64,000 nucleotides of DNA from Camarhynchus parvulus (GCF_901933205.1 NC_044576.1:8217024-8281023), one strand, 5' to 3'; positions 36,709 through 49,828 are shown, counted from the stretch's first letter. Translations and numbers: made by a program. The notes: generated by a model not told the origin, from the sequence alone.

Positions 36709-39590
36709 GAAAACAGCTGTTTACCGCTGTTAGCAAAAATCTGTGCCAATTGCTAAATATGGATGGATCTCTTTTTCCCCAAGAGACTCTTAATTTATAG
36801 AGCTATCTCATGGAAAGCAGGCTTGCTTCCTACCAGACCTGGAGGTCTTTACGCAAGATGTGGGCTGCTACCCAAGGTGTTATCAGCAGATGTAACAGGT
36901 CCAAGCTTTCTCCTGAGTTTATCCTTGGGAACACCCTTCTGTTAAGGGAAGTATCCAGCCTACATGGATAAGTGGAAGGGCAATCATACTCCTTGGCAAG
37001 CACAATGCAAACTCCAGCCTCTTCCAGGTCCTTAAGCAAACTGACTCTGATTGACAGGCAGCCACAGAGAAAGAGATATATGAAGAAAAGGCTTTACAAG
37101 ATAGAAAACGATTCATATCTAATGATAATTCAAAGATTTCTCTTTCTCTCCCTCTATTCATTTACTTGTTCAAATAAACTGAAAAGCTCCTCCGTCTCCT
37201 TGGTATTACAAATTCATCCTTTCAAAAGCTGCTTTTCAAAACTGCTATTTAATTTCTTTTCTGGCAGTGCATCTAAATCTTCTGTAACCCAAACACAGCA
37301 TACACACATTACCTCACTAAAGCTGAATGGGATGCGTTAGTTTGGCAATGTGTTCAAAGCAATCTTTCCTCAGGAATCTTAATAGATAAAAATGAAGAAT
37401 CTTCAACTGCTAGACAATAGAAGCTCAGAAAATATATGCAATGAAAAATATGTCAGTATTACAAATAAAAAAAAGAAGACAAAACCAAATCTTAGAGGAG
37501 TTAACTGATGGGCCACTTAAACCAGTAATTTCAATTATTAACAAATCTCAAAAAGCCCAGAAAAAAACCAAGGTATTAACAGTTCTTAAATAAGCAAATA
37601 TAAAACGATTAAGAGGTGTAGAGAATTATATACCATGGATCAATCCTGATGTTCATGTCAGGTAGCAAAATAATTTCTCAATGACTGGTCAACCAATAAT
37701 TAGCTATTTAAGAGTACCTATATAGAGACTTTTTTCTTTGTTTTTGCCTTTAACAGAGTTACTGGCAAGATTCAGAAAAATAAATTACTGGTACAAGTTC
37801 TTCAAATATATACAATATTTATTCTCTTAAGAGATTTTATATGGACTTAGGAGAACAAACACTGGAAGGATTAGCAACTGGTTACCTCCCTTTGCCCTAC
37901 CACTGTGCTAATTCTGATTAAAATTGTTGAATAATTGAGACACCCTGCAATAACCACAAAGGCTAGATTATATTTTTCTACCCTTTAGCATTATATGTTG
38001 TGAAGTTATAAAGTATTGAGGCAAAAGACAGTTAAAAATGCTTAAATCCACACATCCCTCACCATTTGCCTGTCTAGCATCAAGGTGTTAGTGGATTTAC
38101 AGCAGCTTCAGGAAATACTTAAAGCAGCATTTGCAAAGGTACTTCTTGACACTTTTACTTAGAAAAAACATGGGGTTTGTTCAACAAACAATCTGTTTCT
38201 GACCCATCTTCATGTGTTCATGTAACTACAGGTTACAGGGGGGAAATTCAGTTGAATTACTACACTTTGGAGAAAAAGTAAATTTGCATATTCATAAATG
38301 CACCTAAAAATACTAATTGCAAATTGAAGCTCCATTCCAAAGTACAGTGCATTCATCAGGGAAAAAAATTAAATCTAAACTGGTAGTCTTCAATTTACTT
38401 TCTACATTTAGTATATCAGAAAGCATCTATCTCTTCTACAAAAAATAAAAAAAATAAAAACCAAAACAAAGAAAACATGACTGTAGAGGCAGTAGTTTGG
38501 AGTAGTTTTACTGTAAATGTTTATCTATTTAAGCAAAATATAACCATATAAAAATAAGTAACTGTTCTGAGATTAATACAGATTACTTTAAAGCCTTTGA
38601 CCTTCACAGATTTCATTTGCAACCTTGAACAGATTATTCAATATCTAAATACTTTGTTGGCCAGACCAAAAGAGCACAGAAATGCTTACTTAGATCATAA
38701 GATGCTGTATGAGTAAAATTTTTTTTTCTAAGGGTCAGAACCTACAAGTGCAAAACCTGAGAAAGTGCACAAGACATAGATGCATGCTACAAAGTTCCCA
38801 TTTCAAATGTAAATATAGAAATCTTAAACTCAACACTTAAAGAAAAAAAAAATCTCAGCTCTAGCAACAGAAGCAGTCTGGAAATTCCTACTCGTAAAAG
38901 TTAAAAATATCTAACTCCTGTTATGATCTGCCTTATAAATTCCCCATATAATTGTATCTCACCATCTGAAGGCTGATCAGAAGAACTGTGAGACACAGGA
39001 GACCGGAAAGCCTCAGAAAAGCCAAAGTCTTTTCTGAGCAGCATGCAAAAAACAAGACTGGACTGAAGAAAAGAGGATCCCAAATAATGAAAATACATGA
39101 AACTCAACTGCCTGTGGACACAGCTCCCCTGCAGGCAGTTGCACATTATTTCTAATGGGAAGGGTGTAATGTATTTAGAAATCCATCTGTAATTTGGGGG
39201 GGGGGTTAAAGTTTTAAATTTTCCTGCAAAATTCAGGCACTGCCTGAATAGCAGTGAGTCTGGACCTTAGTACTACCCTGAGACTGTGACTTAGCTGTAC
39301 AGAGAAATGTTAACTGAGATCCTGCACAAGGAAAGCCAGTGCCAGGGTGTGAACATCTAAGCAGCAAGTGCAGGTAAGGCCTGCCCTGAAGTCTACTGCT
39401 TCTGACACACACAGGCTGGGAGTTAATATGTTTTAATATAATATCTTGCTTTTAACAGGTAAGTAACTCTATCCATGACATGTGCAACAATTGGGAACAA
39501 CAGGCAAAAAAAAAACCATTAAGGGGTGGAATTATTGTTTCTTTGCCCTCTCCCTCCCTCTTCCCTCTCCTCAGCATTTGCCCAGCTGCT

Positions 39591-39636
39591 ACAGAAAGGT
39601 CAAGGCTGGGAAAGACCTTTAAGATCATCCAGTCAA
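39591..39636 (-). mobile_element. Short CR1 LINE 3'-tail fragment
   Basis: The plus strand reads GGCTGGGAAAGACCTTTAAG then ATCATCCAGTC, close to the reverse complement of the conserved CR1 3' end. Only about 45 bp are recognisable, so this is either a severely 5'-truncated insertion or the surviving part of an older copy. Confidence 0.55.
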
Positions 39637-42600
39637 AATACTTCATTTTTAAAAGGGATAAATTCTCGAGTAGATTTTTTGAATGAACAATTCTTCTTCA
39701 GCTACAAAATTTGTATTCAGACATGAACTTGCAGTCTCTTTTTCAGCGGGGTTTAGGTGTTTTCTGCTCTGGATGTTCCAATAGCAGTTCCCTCAAGAGC
39801 ATTAATCTAATCTAAAGCTATATATGTGCAAAGAGATCAGCAGAAGAATGTGTAATAAAGGATCTTTCAAAAAACCAACACATTCAATATATGTGTACTC
39901 AAATCCAGAGCTAGAATATTATTCTCATGAAAATGTTGCTCATAAGGATTACTGAAAATAAAGGCTTCAAGAAAAATCTAAAAGACATGAAAATCGTCTG
40001 GAAGTGGACTTTTACCTATATAAACACAGTCTGAAAAGGTCTTTCTTTGCCAAGAGGAATGCACAAATTCCCTGAGAATTTACTCATGGCAGGAAATGAA
40101 AACAGACCTTTTGTGTTCCCCTGCAGACTTGGCAGCAGAGACTCACAGCCAATTCACACTTGAATGACTCCAGAGCTGATCCAAAGCTTGCAGTCCCTCC
40201 AGCACTCCCAATGTGCTCTAAAGAAAAGCTTAGTATCCCATAATTAAGTAAATACACAACAAAGGTAACGTCTGACATATAAAAGTGACAGGATGAACAG
40301 GACCTGTTGATACAGGATATAATGGCAGAACTTACTAGGATCACTAACAGCTTAATTTTGAAAAAGATGGAAAAAAACTCAACCTGCTTTTTTTTTTTTG
40401 TTTGAATTAATCATCTGAAAGTGGAAAAAACTGCATGACATTTTCTTGGATAAAGTAACCACTCAGACTTGTTGGTTTACAGCTTTTGAATAGGTCTATG
40501 AATGTTGATACATTATGAGACTGTTAAGATTTACCACCTGTGTGCTTCCTACTCTGAAACTGATGCATTAGAGCAATTGCAAGACCATGGAAAATTTGGA
40601 GCTTGATTACTCAGAAGTGTAAGTGAATATAGAAATTACATATATATGTATTATTGATTTTTATATTAAAAATTCCTCTAAGTATGAGTTCTTGCCTTTC
40701 TCCAAATCTCTGTGTTAATAATTAACTAAAAAAACATCCTTATGACTTCAGTATTTCAACAAAACATGACTTCATTCCACTTGTGAACAGAAAAACAGCA
40801 TTGACCTCTTCACATCTGATTGACCAAAATCAGTCTTGGTCAATACTGATCACTGACCACATGCCTAGTAATATTAAGATCTCTGCCAGCTGAAGTTACA
40901 TCAAGTCAGTTGCTGCGAATAAGTATCTACATTTTAACATATTTTAAATGATACAAGGAGAAACTAAGTGGAATCTGGGTATGATGGTTTCTTGGTAGAA
41001 CCCGTAGATTGTCTTACACACAAAACTGAAATTCATTCAATAATCATCTTTGTAGAGTATTTCCTGTGACCCCCTTGCACTGTATGTCACTGGGATATTT
41101 ACAACAGAAATAGAGCTGGAGAAAGCTCATTGATTCCAAAAGGCACATGGTATATTTAAAATCACCTAAACACTATCCCAGTTATTCCACTCTGTTCAGT
41201 TGTTGCTGAGGCTATAAAGACAATGTCCAAAACTGAGGAACCCTCTGGTTCCATTGCCATGGTGCTGCTGAAGGCCCTCTCCTAGTAATGCTATCATACA
41301 TGGGAACACCAACTTCTATGGCTGTTGGCATAGGATTTTGGGAAACAAGTTGAAGTTTTGAGACAGGACAGACATTTCTGCTGTTGGGTAGGCACAGCTT
41401 CCAGACTCCAGTGCTGTCCCTTTATGAGGGAATGCCACCAGTAGACCATATATACAGAGTTTTGTGGGCATCCTGGAATGGTTCCACACTTGCACAGTGC
41501 ACTGTGGAAATTCAAGGTAGTAACAGTGGAGCCAAGGACAAGGGCAAAGACAGGAAGATGGAGTGTTTGTCCAAGGTCAGAGATAGTGTTGGACATATGA
41601 AGAATGATAGTTCTATCTACTAATGGAGTGGTTTATGTTCTCCATAGTTTCTTTTCCATTTGTTTAGTTTTGGTTTGGTTTTTTGGGTTAGTTCTTTTTC
41701 TTTATAGTTTCACCAGTCCATCCAAAAGACCCTAAAAGTAGTTACACTAAAGTGCCAATTTCTGACCCATAAACATTGGTTGAAAATAATAAATGACATT
41801 CAGTTTGAATGACACTGTAAATGCCTTTTGGTCTGAAGTGCCCAGTTCTTTAGTGCACAGGAAAATGATGTCCTTTCGCTTGAACAGAAAGGGGGGAAGT
41901 TTTCAAAAGACTGCTCAGGAAAATATCACTAATGACTCATAATACTAAACCTCTTTTAAAGCCAAGGATATTTCCTTGATGTGCAAATTGGGTTTTTAAT
42001 ATGTTTCATTCAGTCCTATTTAGTGTCTAAGATACTATGAGTCCACTATTTGCTTTTTGTAAGCAATTTTCATGGAATGCTCACTACTGTAAGCCTGAAT
42101 ATTCCAGGTCACTAGGTGTCTAAGCCCCAGTCCCTCACAGAGATCTGTACAGCACCCAGCACCACCTAACAATTTTCATTTAGGTAAGAAAGCTACATGG
42201 GGTAATGAGCAACATTTCATTTCCAGCAACAATTTTTCTTGGCATTACAAATGTTAGTTTTTCCTTCCTGAGCACTTCTGAGAGACTTATCTCTGCTAAC
42301 TCCAGGTACATAAAATTAGGTTCCTCACCAAGCAGCTCACTAGTCAATAGCTCCAGAGTGACTTATCCTATTAAAGACAGGCCTAATGAATCATCCTTTG
42401 AAGACATCTCTCTGTTGATTACAGAAGAAACCTTGCTGATAAGTTTAGAGAAGACCAGACTACATTTCCCTAGTTTGTCCATCCCTTGTTTTTTATAGCT
42501 CCAACAAAGACTGTCAAGTCAGCACAGCATGACCAATAGAAGCAATCAGTATAGTTCTCCCAGACTCTTCCATTATGGCGCTTCTCTTTTTCCACTTTTA

Positions 42601-45173
42601 ATGACAGGACCTCTGGCTCTACATGACAGCCCCTAATGTGCAGACCCAGTGAAGAACAAGGGAGCAGTGCTAACAGAAGGCAAGAAGAAAGCAACCACCA
42701 ACCACACACTTCTAGAGGGACTTGTAACACAGGGGCCAAAAGGTCTCTCAAAACTAGCACAAAAAGTGAAGACCATTTAGAACAGGTATTTGCATATTGA
42801 TGCAATGCACAGTAGAGAAATCTGTGAGCAATCTTCAAACACTGAGCTGCGTGTTGAAGTTAAGATACAATTTAAAAAGGAAAAAAATAAACCAAAGGAA
42901 AAAAGCTGTCCAATTTGTGATTTCACAAAGTGGACAGCTTTTCATTACACAATGTTTTCATGGGTGTGAATCACACTGTTAAGGAACAACTGTGGTATGA
43001 GTCACACAATGGAAATCTCACTGTAACTCATTTCTTGTGACTGCCTGCACTACAAAGAACACAGAAGAAAGGTATTCCTGCCCGAACCTCACCAGAACTG
43101 CCAGCCATGCCCTTGATCCAGAAATTAATAATGATTACTTCTGAGTTAGTTATCTCTCAGTCCTCTTTCTGAAGGTACCTCTCTATTTATTTTCATCTAA
43201 ATGCACACTTTGGTACTTTCCGGAAGAATCTGCTTTTTAACTGAAATTCCTAGGTTTACATTTTTATGTGTTAGTACAGCAGAAAATGCAGAAGTGCATA
43301 TAATATGAAAACCTGAATAATAAACATTTAAAAACATAAACTCTATATTAAATACTGATTTAAATTGAAAAGTGCCAGATTGTATAATTCAATGGCTCTA
43401 TATTTGCTAATTTAAAATAATCCACTTAAGAATGTAACAATAAACAGGTACTAAAAATGCAACAGTCTCGTGGAAAATAAATAATCATACTGTTGTAAAT
43501 CATGCCAAATATATATTAATCCAAATTAAGGAAAAAAAGTTTTAGAGTTAAAAGGCTTCAACTAAGTAGCCTTTAAAAAGGCTTCAACATTAAAATTCCA
43601 CTAAAAAGGGCAACACAAGACTATTTATGGAGAAAGCTATGAACTTTCTTTTTGTGTCTCTCAAGACATGTCGCTCCCTGCCACTTTGAAGCCTTTCTGC
43701 AGTTTCTCTCCTTTTCTTGACCATCTCTGTAAAGGCAGAAGGATTCCCAAATAGATGCCTCCACAAAGCTCCACTCAGATTAGAGTGCTATTTTTTAAAA
43801 TCCTATTACAGAACAAGTAAAAGTGAATAATATACATAGATTATGGTGCTATTAACATTTACAGTCAACCAGGTAATACAATGCCCTGTAAGCCTCAAAA
43901 GAAAATATCATCTTGCAAAACTGGATTTGAAATGCTCTAGGACAGCACAATTTCTCTAACACCATTAACAGCTTGTGCAGTATCTCTCCCTGCCAGCAAG
44001 AAGACAAATATTTGAGGATTTCATAACATCTATGCTAAAATTTTGAGAGCAACTTGGACCAAGTGACATATCTTGAATACAACAGTTTTCCCATGCAATA
44101 GGTCCACAAAATAATTGTCTAATACACCAATTAAATATATTGCTGTTTCCACTCCAGGAGATTGTTATAGTAGAAATTTTAATGAGTAATAAATCACATA
44201 TATGAAAACTCAGGTTTTGTTTCTTTGTTTGTATTCAAAACTCTTTTATTTCAAGAGTAATTGCAAAAGAAAGAAAAGCACTCCCATATATCTCTTGTAT
44301 AATTTAATAGGAGTCTCCCTTCAAAGTAATTAAAGATGACTTTTCAGAAAAGATATTGGTGAGAAAGACAGAGAGGGGGTTATGTTATATTTGATTAGGG
44401 ACATCAAATATTTTACTTATAGGACACTTGAAAATCCTTCGTTCTTTCATGAAAATACACTTTTTTGTGATTGATGCAAAATCAGGTTTTTATACAGATT
44501 ATAGATGAACAGATATGCCTTAACTGCAAGGAAAGTTATATGCTGCTATAATTTCAATGTTTAAATACCTTAGCTTAGAGCTCAGTTAATAATGGCGGGG
44601 GCTTTGTTTAGTTTCCTGGCAGATACTTTTAAAATGCATAAAACAGTTTCAACTTAATTGAAATGATATTTTATTTTAAAATGTTTTTCTGAAAAAAAAA
44701 ATTTTAAAAATAAAGGGAAATTCCATTTTAGGTCAACTGACGAAAGTCATTCAAACGAAGAGATTTGTTTGTGTCCTAGAATGTTGCTGCTTTTCTCCTT
44801 TTGACAAACTGTTCTATTGAAATGAGAGAGAAGTCAAAATACTGCATTTTAAAAACATCAAAGCATTTTCTTTTATCTGAAATACTCTTTTATTCTGAAA
44901 TGACCAATAATGCTTGTATTTTATGCAGACGGATTGACTATGAAATGGTTGGAGGTGGTGCTTCAGCATAGTTCTTACTTTGACTTAGCTACAAAAATGC
45001 ATAAATTCAAATAACAATATGAGTCCACCAAGCAGCTTACAACAGGGCTTTGGAAAGTGAAATAAATCCTTTCTATTCCTTTCCCATCTCTATTTGTGCT
45101 GAGCTTAGCCACGGCATAATACTGGCATTTGTACTGCACCAGACAAGAGAAGAGACATCAGAGTAATTATCAG
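39637..45173. other. Intron-like region between the CR1 copies
   Basis: This is AT-rich sequence with no supported exon. A somewhat GC-richer part at 41200-41620 has overlapping plus and minus frames of 79 and 100 codons. It could be an old pseudogene, but I could not match it to anything. The inverted repeat at 42901-42942 is listed separately. Confidence 0.4.
42901..42942. repeat. 20-bp inverted repeat with 2-nt loop, one mismatch
   Basis: The left arm AAAAGCTGTCCAATTTGTGA and the right arm TCACAAAGTGGACAGCTTTT are reverse complements except at one position, separated only by TT. Such a tight near-perfect palindrome is far beyond chance expectation for a single site. It fits a template-switch event during replication followed by one substitution. 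Confidence 0.9.
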
Positions 45174-45469
45174 GGAATCATGGAATATCCTGAGTTAGAA
45201 AGGACCCACAAGAAATCACAGAAGTTCAACTCCTGCCCAGGACCACCCCAAGAGTCACACCATGTGCCCAAGGGCATTGTCCAAATGCTTCTTGAACTCA
45301 GCCAGCCTTGGAGGTGTGACCACTGCCCTGGGGAGCCTGTTCCCCTGCCCAACCACCCTCTCGGGATGAACTTTTTTCTAATATGTAACCTCAACCTGCC
45401 CTGACACAACTCCAGGCCCCTCCCTTGGTTTCTGTCACCGTCACCACAGAGCAGAGATCAGTGCCTGCC
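45174..45469 (-). mobile_element. CR1 LINE, 3'-terminal part
   Basis: The plus strand is the reverse complement of the avian CR1 3' end. It starts with the ATCATGGAAT-type terminus and continues through AGAAAGGACCCACAAGAAAT and TGTCCAAATGCTTCTTGAAC to GCAGAGATCAGTGCCTGCC. The element continues at 45788 after an inserted LTR. Chance frames of 91 and 79 codons cross it and are not genes. Confidence 0.93.
45464..45469. repeat. Left copy of 6-bp target site duplication
   Basis: CCTGCC directly precedes the inserted LTR and is repeated at 45782-45787 directly after it. It is normal CR1 sequence duplicated by the insertion. Confidence 0.85.
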
Positions 45470-45781
45470 TGTTGTCATTATATTGCAAAGGTTCTACTAC
45501 ATTACATTGCAAGGGTTCCATATTACTAGAGTTTTGTACCTCCTTGATGTTTCTTGTAGGCCGCTCCTCTAGGCACTGACTCTTCCCGGTCCTCACAGCA
45601 GCCAATTGACTCCAGCTCCCACCAATCCACTCTTTTATAACACTCTTCTTATTGGCTACAGCTGTGGCCTGTTAACATCAGGCCTGCTCCTAATCTTTAA
45701 TAATTGGTTCAGCTGCAACTCTTTAGGGGATAAGATTACATTCCATTTCACCTTCATTTACCCATACTGTATCCCCCTACA
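45470..45781 (+). mobile_element. Solo LTR, probable ERVK-type, inserted in CR1
   Basis: A 312-bp unit starts TGTTGTCATT and ends CCCCCTACA, giving the TG...CA ends of a retroviral LTR. It interrupts a CR1 that resumes correctly on the other side, and CCTGCC flanks it on both sides. A 6-bp duplication is typical of class II (beta-retrovirus-like, ERVK) integrases. Inside are CCAAT motifs (near 45601 and 45622) and a TATA-like TTTTATAA (near 45633-45640), which support plus-strand orientation. No internal retroviral sequence remains, so it is a solo LTR left by recombination between two LTRs. The ERVK assignment rests on duplication length, not on a recognised subfamily. Confidence 0.85.
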
Positions 45782-45787
45782 CCTGCC
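45782..45787. repeat. Right copy of 6-bp target site duplication
   Basis: CCTGCC follows the LTR end and matches 45464-45469 exactly. Removing the LTR and one copy restores the continuous CR1 order. Confidence 0.85.
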
Positions 45788-46107
45788 CCTCCCCTGACCC
45801 TCAGGAGGAAGTTGTGACTGCAATGAGGTCTGCCCTCAGTCTCCTGCTCTCCAGACTGAACTGACCAAGGGATCTCAGCCTCTCCTCACATGGCTTCCCC
45901 TCAAGGCCCTTCCTCATCCTCATGGCCTCCCTTGGACACTCTCTAACAGCTTTATATCCTTCTTAAGTTGTGGTGCCCAAAACTGCCCCCTGTACTCAAG
46001 GAGAGGCCGCGCCAGTGCAGAGCAGAGCGGGACAATCCCTCCCTTGCCTGGCTGGCAGCGCCTGATGCCCCCCAGGACAGGGCTGGCCCTCCTGGCTGCC
46101 AGGACCC
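45788..46107 (-). mobile_element. CR1 LINE, internal part, 5'-truncated
   Basis: The element resumes with the CAGGAGGAAGTTGTGACTGC block and runs through CTCAGCCTCTCCTCACATGG, GTGGTGCCCAAAACTGCCCC and CTCCTGGCTGCCAGGACCC, where the similarity stops. The element is therefore truncated at its 5' side, as most CR1 copies are. With 45174-45469 it totals about 616 bp. Confidence 0.93.
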
Positions 46108-46916
46108 GTTAGATACTGTGAGAAAAGCTTTAAAATTACCTTGTACTGAGCTTCATCTATTGATGAATTGAGGTAATGACAAATCAACAGAAGCCCTCTG
46201 TGACAAACTTTTGGACTTGATATAAATTGCAAAATCATATCAATATTAATTCAAAAGGCTGAAAAATAAAAATTTGTTAACTAAAACATCACAAACAGAT
46301 GGCAAGACTGGGCTAGCCCATGGCATTTTAAAGAGTGGCAGTAAAACCTCCATAGAAAATTTGAAACGGGTCAGTATTTTACCCCTGTAGCCTTGTTCTT
46401 TTTGAAGTAGTATTCCAGTCATTCACTTTGGCACAAATTTCTATTAATTTGCCTTTCTTTATGAAAAGAAAAACCAAAACAACTAAAGACCTCAAAAGAG
46501 TTAAGCCAAAATTTAGCTATTTTAAATGTCCTCTTTTTCATTTTCTCTTTCTCTTTTTCACTGTCACTTGCATTTTTGTTTATTTAGCAACTCTTGCCAG
46601 TTTTGAATTTTCAATGCTGATACCTCATTAGGCTGGAAGGACTTCAAGGAGAAAAAAAAAATTGCAAGATAAAAAAATGAAGTTTTTTGACCCATATTTA
46701 CAACTGAAAATTGCAATAACATATCAGCCATGATTGTGCATAGACGAAAAAATAGGTTTCACTGCTTTTGGCTCTGTAGTAAAAGTCAATGTTTCTTTTG
46801 GGGAAAAGCTTACCAGAATTTCCTCTGTATTAGTCTGTAATCATTACTCGTGTAAAACTCCTTAATAAAAGTATAACATAATGCACAATTTTTAAGTCCT
46901 CATAAGGTGTTCTCAC
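46108..46916. other. Intron-like sequence after the CR1
   Basis: This is AT-rich DNA with no supported gene or repeat. A 67-codon plus-strand frame at 46428-46631 is hydrophobic at its C-terminal end through T-rich sequence and is probably chance. Confidence 0.4.
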
Positions 46917-46948
46917 CTGCTGGGTTTCAATTATGAAGCCTTGAGTAA
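46917..46948 (-). CDS. Tentative 32-nt coding exon
   Basis: On the minus strand the acceptor CTTACTGCCTATCAACAG is followed by 32 nt and the donor CAGCAG/GTGAGA. Only one of three frames is open. It starts with two bases that complete a split codon and then reads TQGFIIETQQ, ending in phase 0. That start phase fits the end of the candidate exon at 47519-47588 (split codon G/TT, Val). Its end phase fits the start of 16322-16375. Exons this short are uncommon and are easily predicted by chance, so this is a hypothesis based on splice signals and phase. Confidence 0.28.
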
Positions 46949-47518
46949 CTGTTGATAGGCAGTAAGTGTTTGCTCTTAACAGTTTCATCTCTTTTTTTAG
47001 TGCTCATGCTTTAATAATTTCCAGGGATAAAATTTCCCTACCCAATTCCACTTTGTAAACAGAGAACTTTAAGAAGACTCACACTACAAAAAAATGACCA
47101 GACCTCTTCATTTGTTTCTTCAAATGAGGCTTTAAACTGCTGTGAAACATTTCCTTCCCAAGGGCTAGCACAAATTCTGCCTCAAGCATGCAGGAAACAA
47201 AACCAAACCTTTCAAAATGTAAATCTTCTAAAGAGAAAATGCCACATTTTGCGAAGCAATAAACAAAATCCCTTGTCTGTCAGTGACAGGAAGAAATATT
47301 TTGTCGTATCTATTAGCATATACAGATTTAGAATAAATATTTAGCACTTTTATTGCACCTGAAATGTGAAACTCAAAAATTTACACAGCTTCATGACTAA
47401 AGTTGAAGCTATGACTTTTTAATGTATATTACAAAAATTATTTACTTTGATGTCATCTTTTTCTTCCTGTGATGGACTAGCGGCTTCATTCTGACAACAG
47501 GGGAAACTCACACGTTAC

Positions 47519-47588
47519 CAACACTGGAAGTTTTCCTTTCCTGCCAAGACTTTGCTAATTCCAGAACAGGCAGAGATACATTTTGTGT
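47519..47588 (-). CDS. Tentative 70-nt coding exon
   Basis: The minus strand shows a T-rich tract and acceptor (GCTTTTGGTCCACAG), then 70 nt, then the donor GTGTTG/GTAACG. The frame starts in phase 0 with TQNVSLPVLE and ends TSSV plus one base. It contains one N-glycosylation sequon (NVS). If joined to the upstream candidate ending in VPKNQ, a second sequon (NQT) would form at the junction. Two adjacent sequons would fit a secreted or lumenal region, but this is inference from unproven exons. The donor is weaker than consensus after position +4. Confidence 0.3.
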
Positions 47589-49828
47589 CTGTGGACCAAA
47601 AGCACCCACATTAAAAAAACCCCAATGATCGATAGTATTTAGGAGATTCTGAATGTGTTTCAGATTTCTTTGCTCAAAGATATAATAACCAAAACAAGAG
47701 CTGGGAAAAGTAAGAGAAGCAAGCAGAATAAAAGCATGAGAATACAGCAAAAGAGAAAGACAAAGATTCTTTCCACTTTCTTGAGTCTTAGGATGCTTCC
47801 ATACTTATGAAAACAGGTATATTGAAAAAGCCTAACTTGTCCCATAGAGGTCACATAGCGCAACAGCAGAGATAGGAGAGGTGCTCTTTAGCTTCAAGCT
47901 AAGCTTTCCTACCTATGCTGGGAGTTCAAATTTACTGCTTTTACTACTGAAGGATTTCCATTAGCAGTCAAGATATTGAGCAAATCCTTGCAAGCAAAGA
48001 TTGCTACTGATGTATAACTGCCAGGAAAATTTTACTACCCATATTTCCCACCAAATGTTCAAAAAGTTATATTTATCTAAAATTATCCTTCACATAGTTG
48101 AATGATAGATCTTAATGCTTTACTACTTTACTGCAGCAAATATAAAATAAGTGAAGGGATTCAACATTATTCATTGAGTAATTTTTAAGAGGACTTTTAC
48201 TGTGCATAACATGCATCAAACTGCATAGGCTTCAATTTGTAGTTTCTTTCTGCTTAACCAGGGGATCAGAAAAATACAATTTTTTGTTACTATGAAACAA
48301 TAAGTAAAACATTTCTGTTTGCAAAATACATATTCCAAACGTTACTTTGAAATCACAAGGAATTAGCTCTTTTCCAAATCTATGAATGATATGTACAAAT
48401 GAATAATAATTTTAGTTATGAGAGGGCTACTGAAAGATTAAAGTAATAAACAGAAGTTACAGATGTTGGGAGCAAAGTTTTTGTTGGGAGTACATTGTAT
48501 TCCTACCCCATATAGCCTTAATTAACTTCCGTGTTGCTGTGCATATCCTAGAGCCTTGATTAAGTTACTTTATTATCTCACATGAAAATTTAATTTCAGC
48601 TTTCCCCTCCCTCCTTTCTGAAGTTTGTAAAAATATTATTTTTCTAAAAATATAACAATTAATTTTAAACAAGAGGCTTGATTTAGCAAATGTGAAAACT
48701 CGATTGTTTTTCCAGCATGACATCCTTAAAAAAAATACCCTGACAAAGATTTTAAGCTTTAACTTAATGACACAGCTTGATGAAAAAGCTAACATCAGAA
48801 TATTGCCCTAGTGCTGCATCTTAATGTTGTCAATCTCTAGTGCTGCACACAATGCTGTCAGTCCCTAGTAGTCTTCTCTTTAAAGTTTTTTAATGCCTTG
48901 AGATATTTTGTTGAAAACCTCAGTGTAAGTGCCAAGCACATTCTGTTTGAAGGAAGTGTGTGATGCACTCAGCAATCACACAAACATAGACATATAGCTG
49001 CAAACCAGGGAGCCCCCTGTCCCCAGGGCACACACACCAGGAGAGTTCTGTTCCAAGCAGAGAATCCATCCAGATCTCTGAGGCCTTACTTGTGGCAAGG
49101 ACACACAGACACTCAGGTTGTGCCAAGCAGCTCTGTGAGTTCTCAGTAGCCAGAAGCCAATCCTCTGGTAAGAAAAAGCCTGAAGTACCAGAATTTGCAT
49201 TGTACCACTTCCTCAGAAGACTTTTAACTCCAGCCATCCAAATGTTTGTCCAGTCACAGTCCAAATTAGATAAGGCTTTGGGAACAAAGGCAGGTACTGT
49301 TAGCTGGGTGGGGGTCATTTCATTGCGCTGCTGCTCTCAGTGGATATAATTCAACTTAACTACACAGTGAGGGGCATGATTGAACTGATCACAAAAGTCA
49401 TAACCACCAACTCCCATAAGAACAGAACAACAAAAATATAGGACATATATTCTTATTAAATCTGGAGAGATTAAAGCACTGCATTATCAGTAGTTATAAA
49501 GCTTCTGGTGAAGAGGCATTTCCTGTACTGTCAGAGGAGCTTTCATTTCTTGCTCATCACTGTGAAATACTACTACACATCCCCAAATAAAAAGATGGAT
49601 CATCTCCTAAGCTCACCCTAACAACAGGTACAGTTCACAGTACACTGATTTCTGAAAATAGGAAAAAAAAAATTAAAAGCAGCTTTTTTGGAAGGGAGAT
49701 TATTTAGTCTACATGTCACCTATATGTGTACCTGTAGTCTGGGATGTTTCTTGTTACACACATCTTCCTGGACTGCAAGAGGAGTAAGGCAACAATAAAA
49801 GTGCAGGTCTGAGAACACATGTTTTTAC
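47589..49828. other. Intron-like sequence between two tentative exons
   Basis: No coding signal is supported. Overlapping frames at 48920-49349 (132 codons minus, 85 codons plus) lie in a GC-richer stretch and have no recognisable domain. An imperfect tandem duplication at 48808-48864 is listed separately. Confidence 0.4.
48808..48864. repeat. Imperfect 28/29-bp tandem duplication
   Basis: Copy one (48808-48836) and copy two (48837-48864) both start CTAGTGCTGCA and share TG-TGTCA further on, with several substitutions and one indel. A third partial CTAGTAGTC follows. The divergence suggests an old duplication. Confidence 0.75.

Larger units (their letters stand above)
22150..39590. other. 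Long intron-like region with scattered simple repeats
   Basis: These 17 kb contain no exon I can support. Besides the separately listed purine tract, AAT microsatellite, 13-bp duplication and inverted repeats, they hold an AAAC run at 30591-30606 and a ten-base G run at 39196-39205. A 187-codon plus-strand frame at 25942-26505 has no recognisable domain and looks like chance. Confidence 0.45.

Noticed and set aside
41200..41640. Possible processed pseudogene (GC-richer, overlapping frames)
   Set aside because: I could not match it to any known gene, and no poly(A) tail or target duplication was seen.
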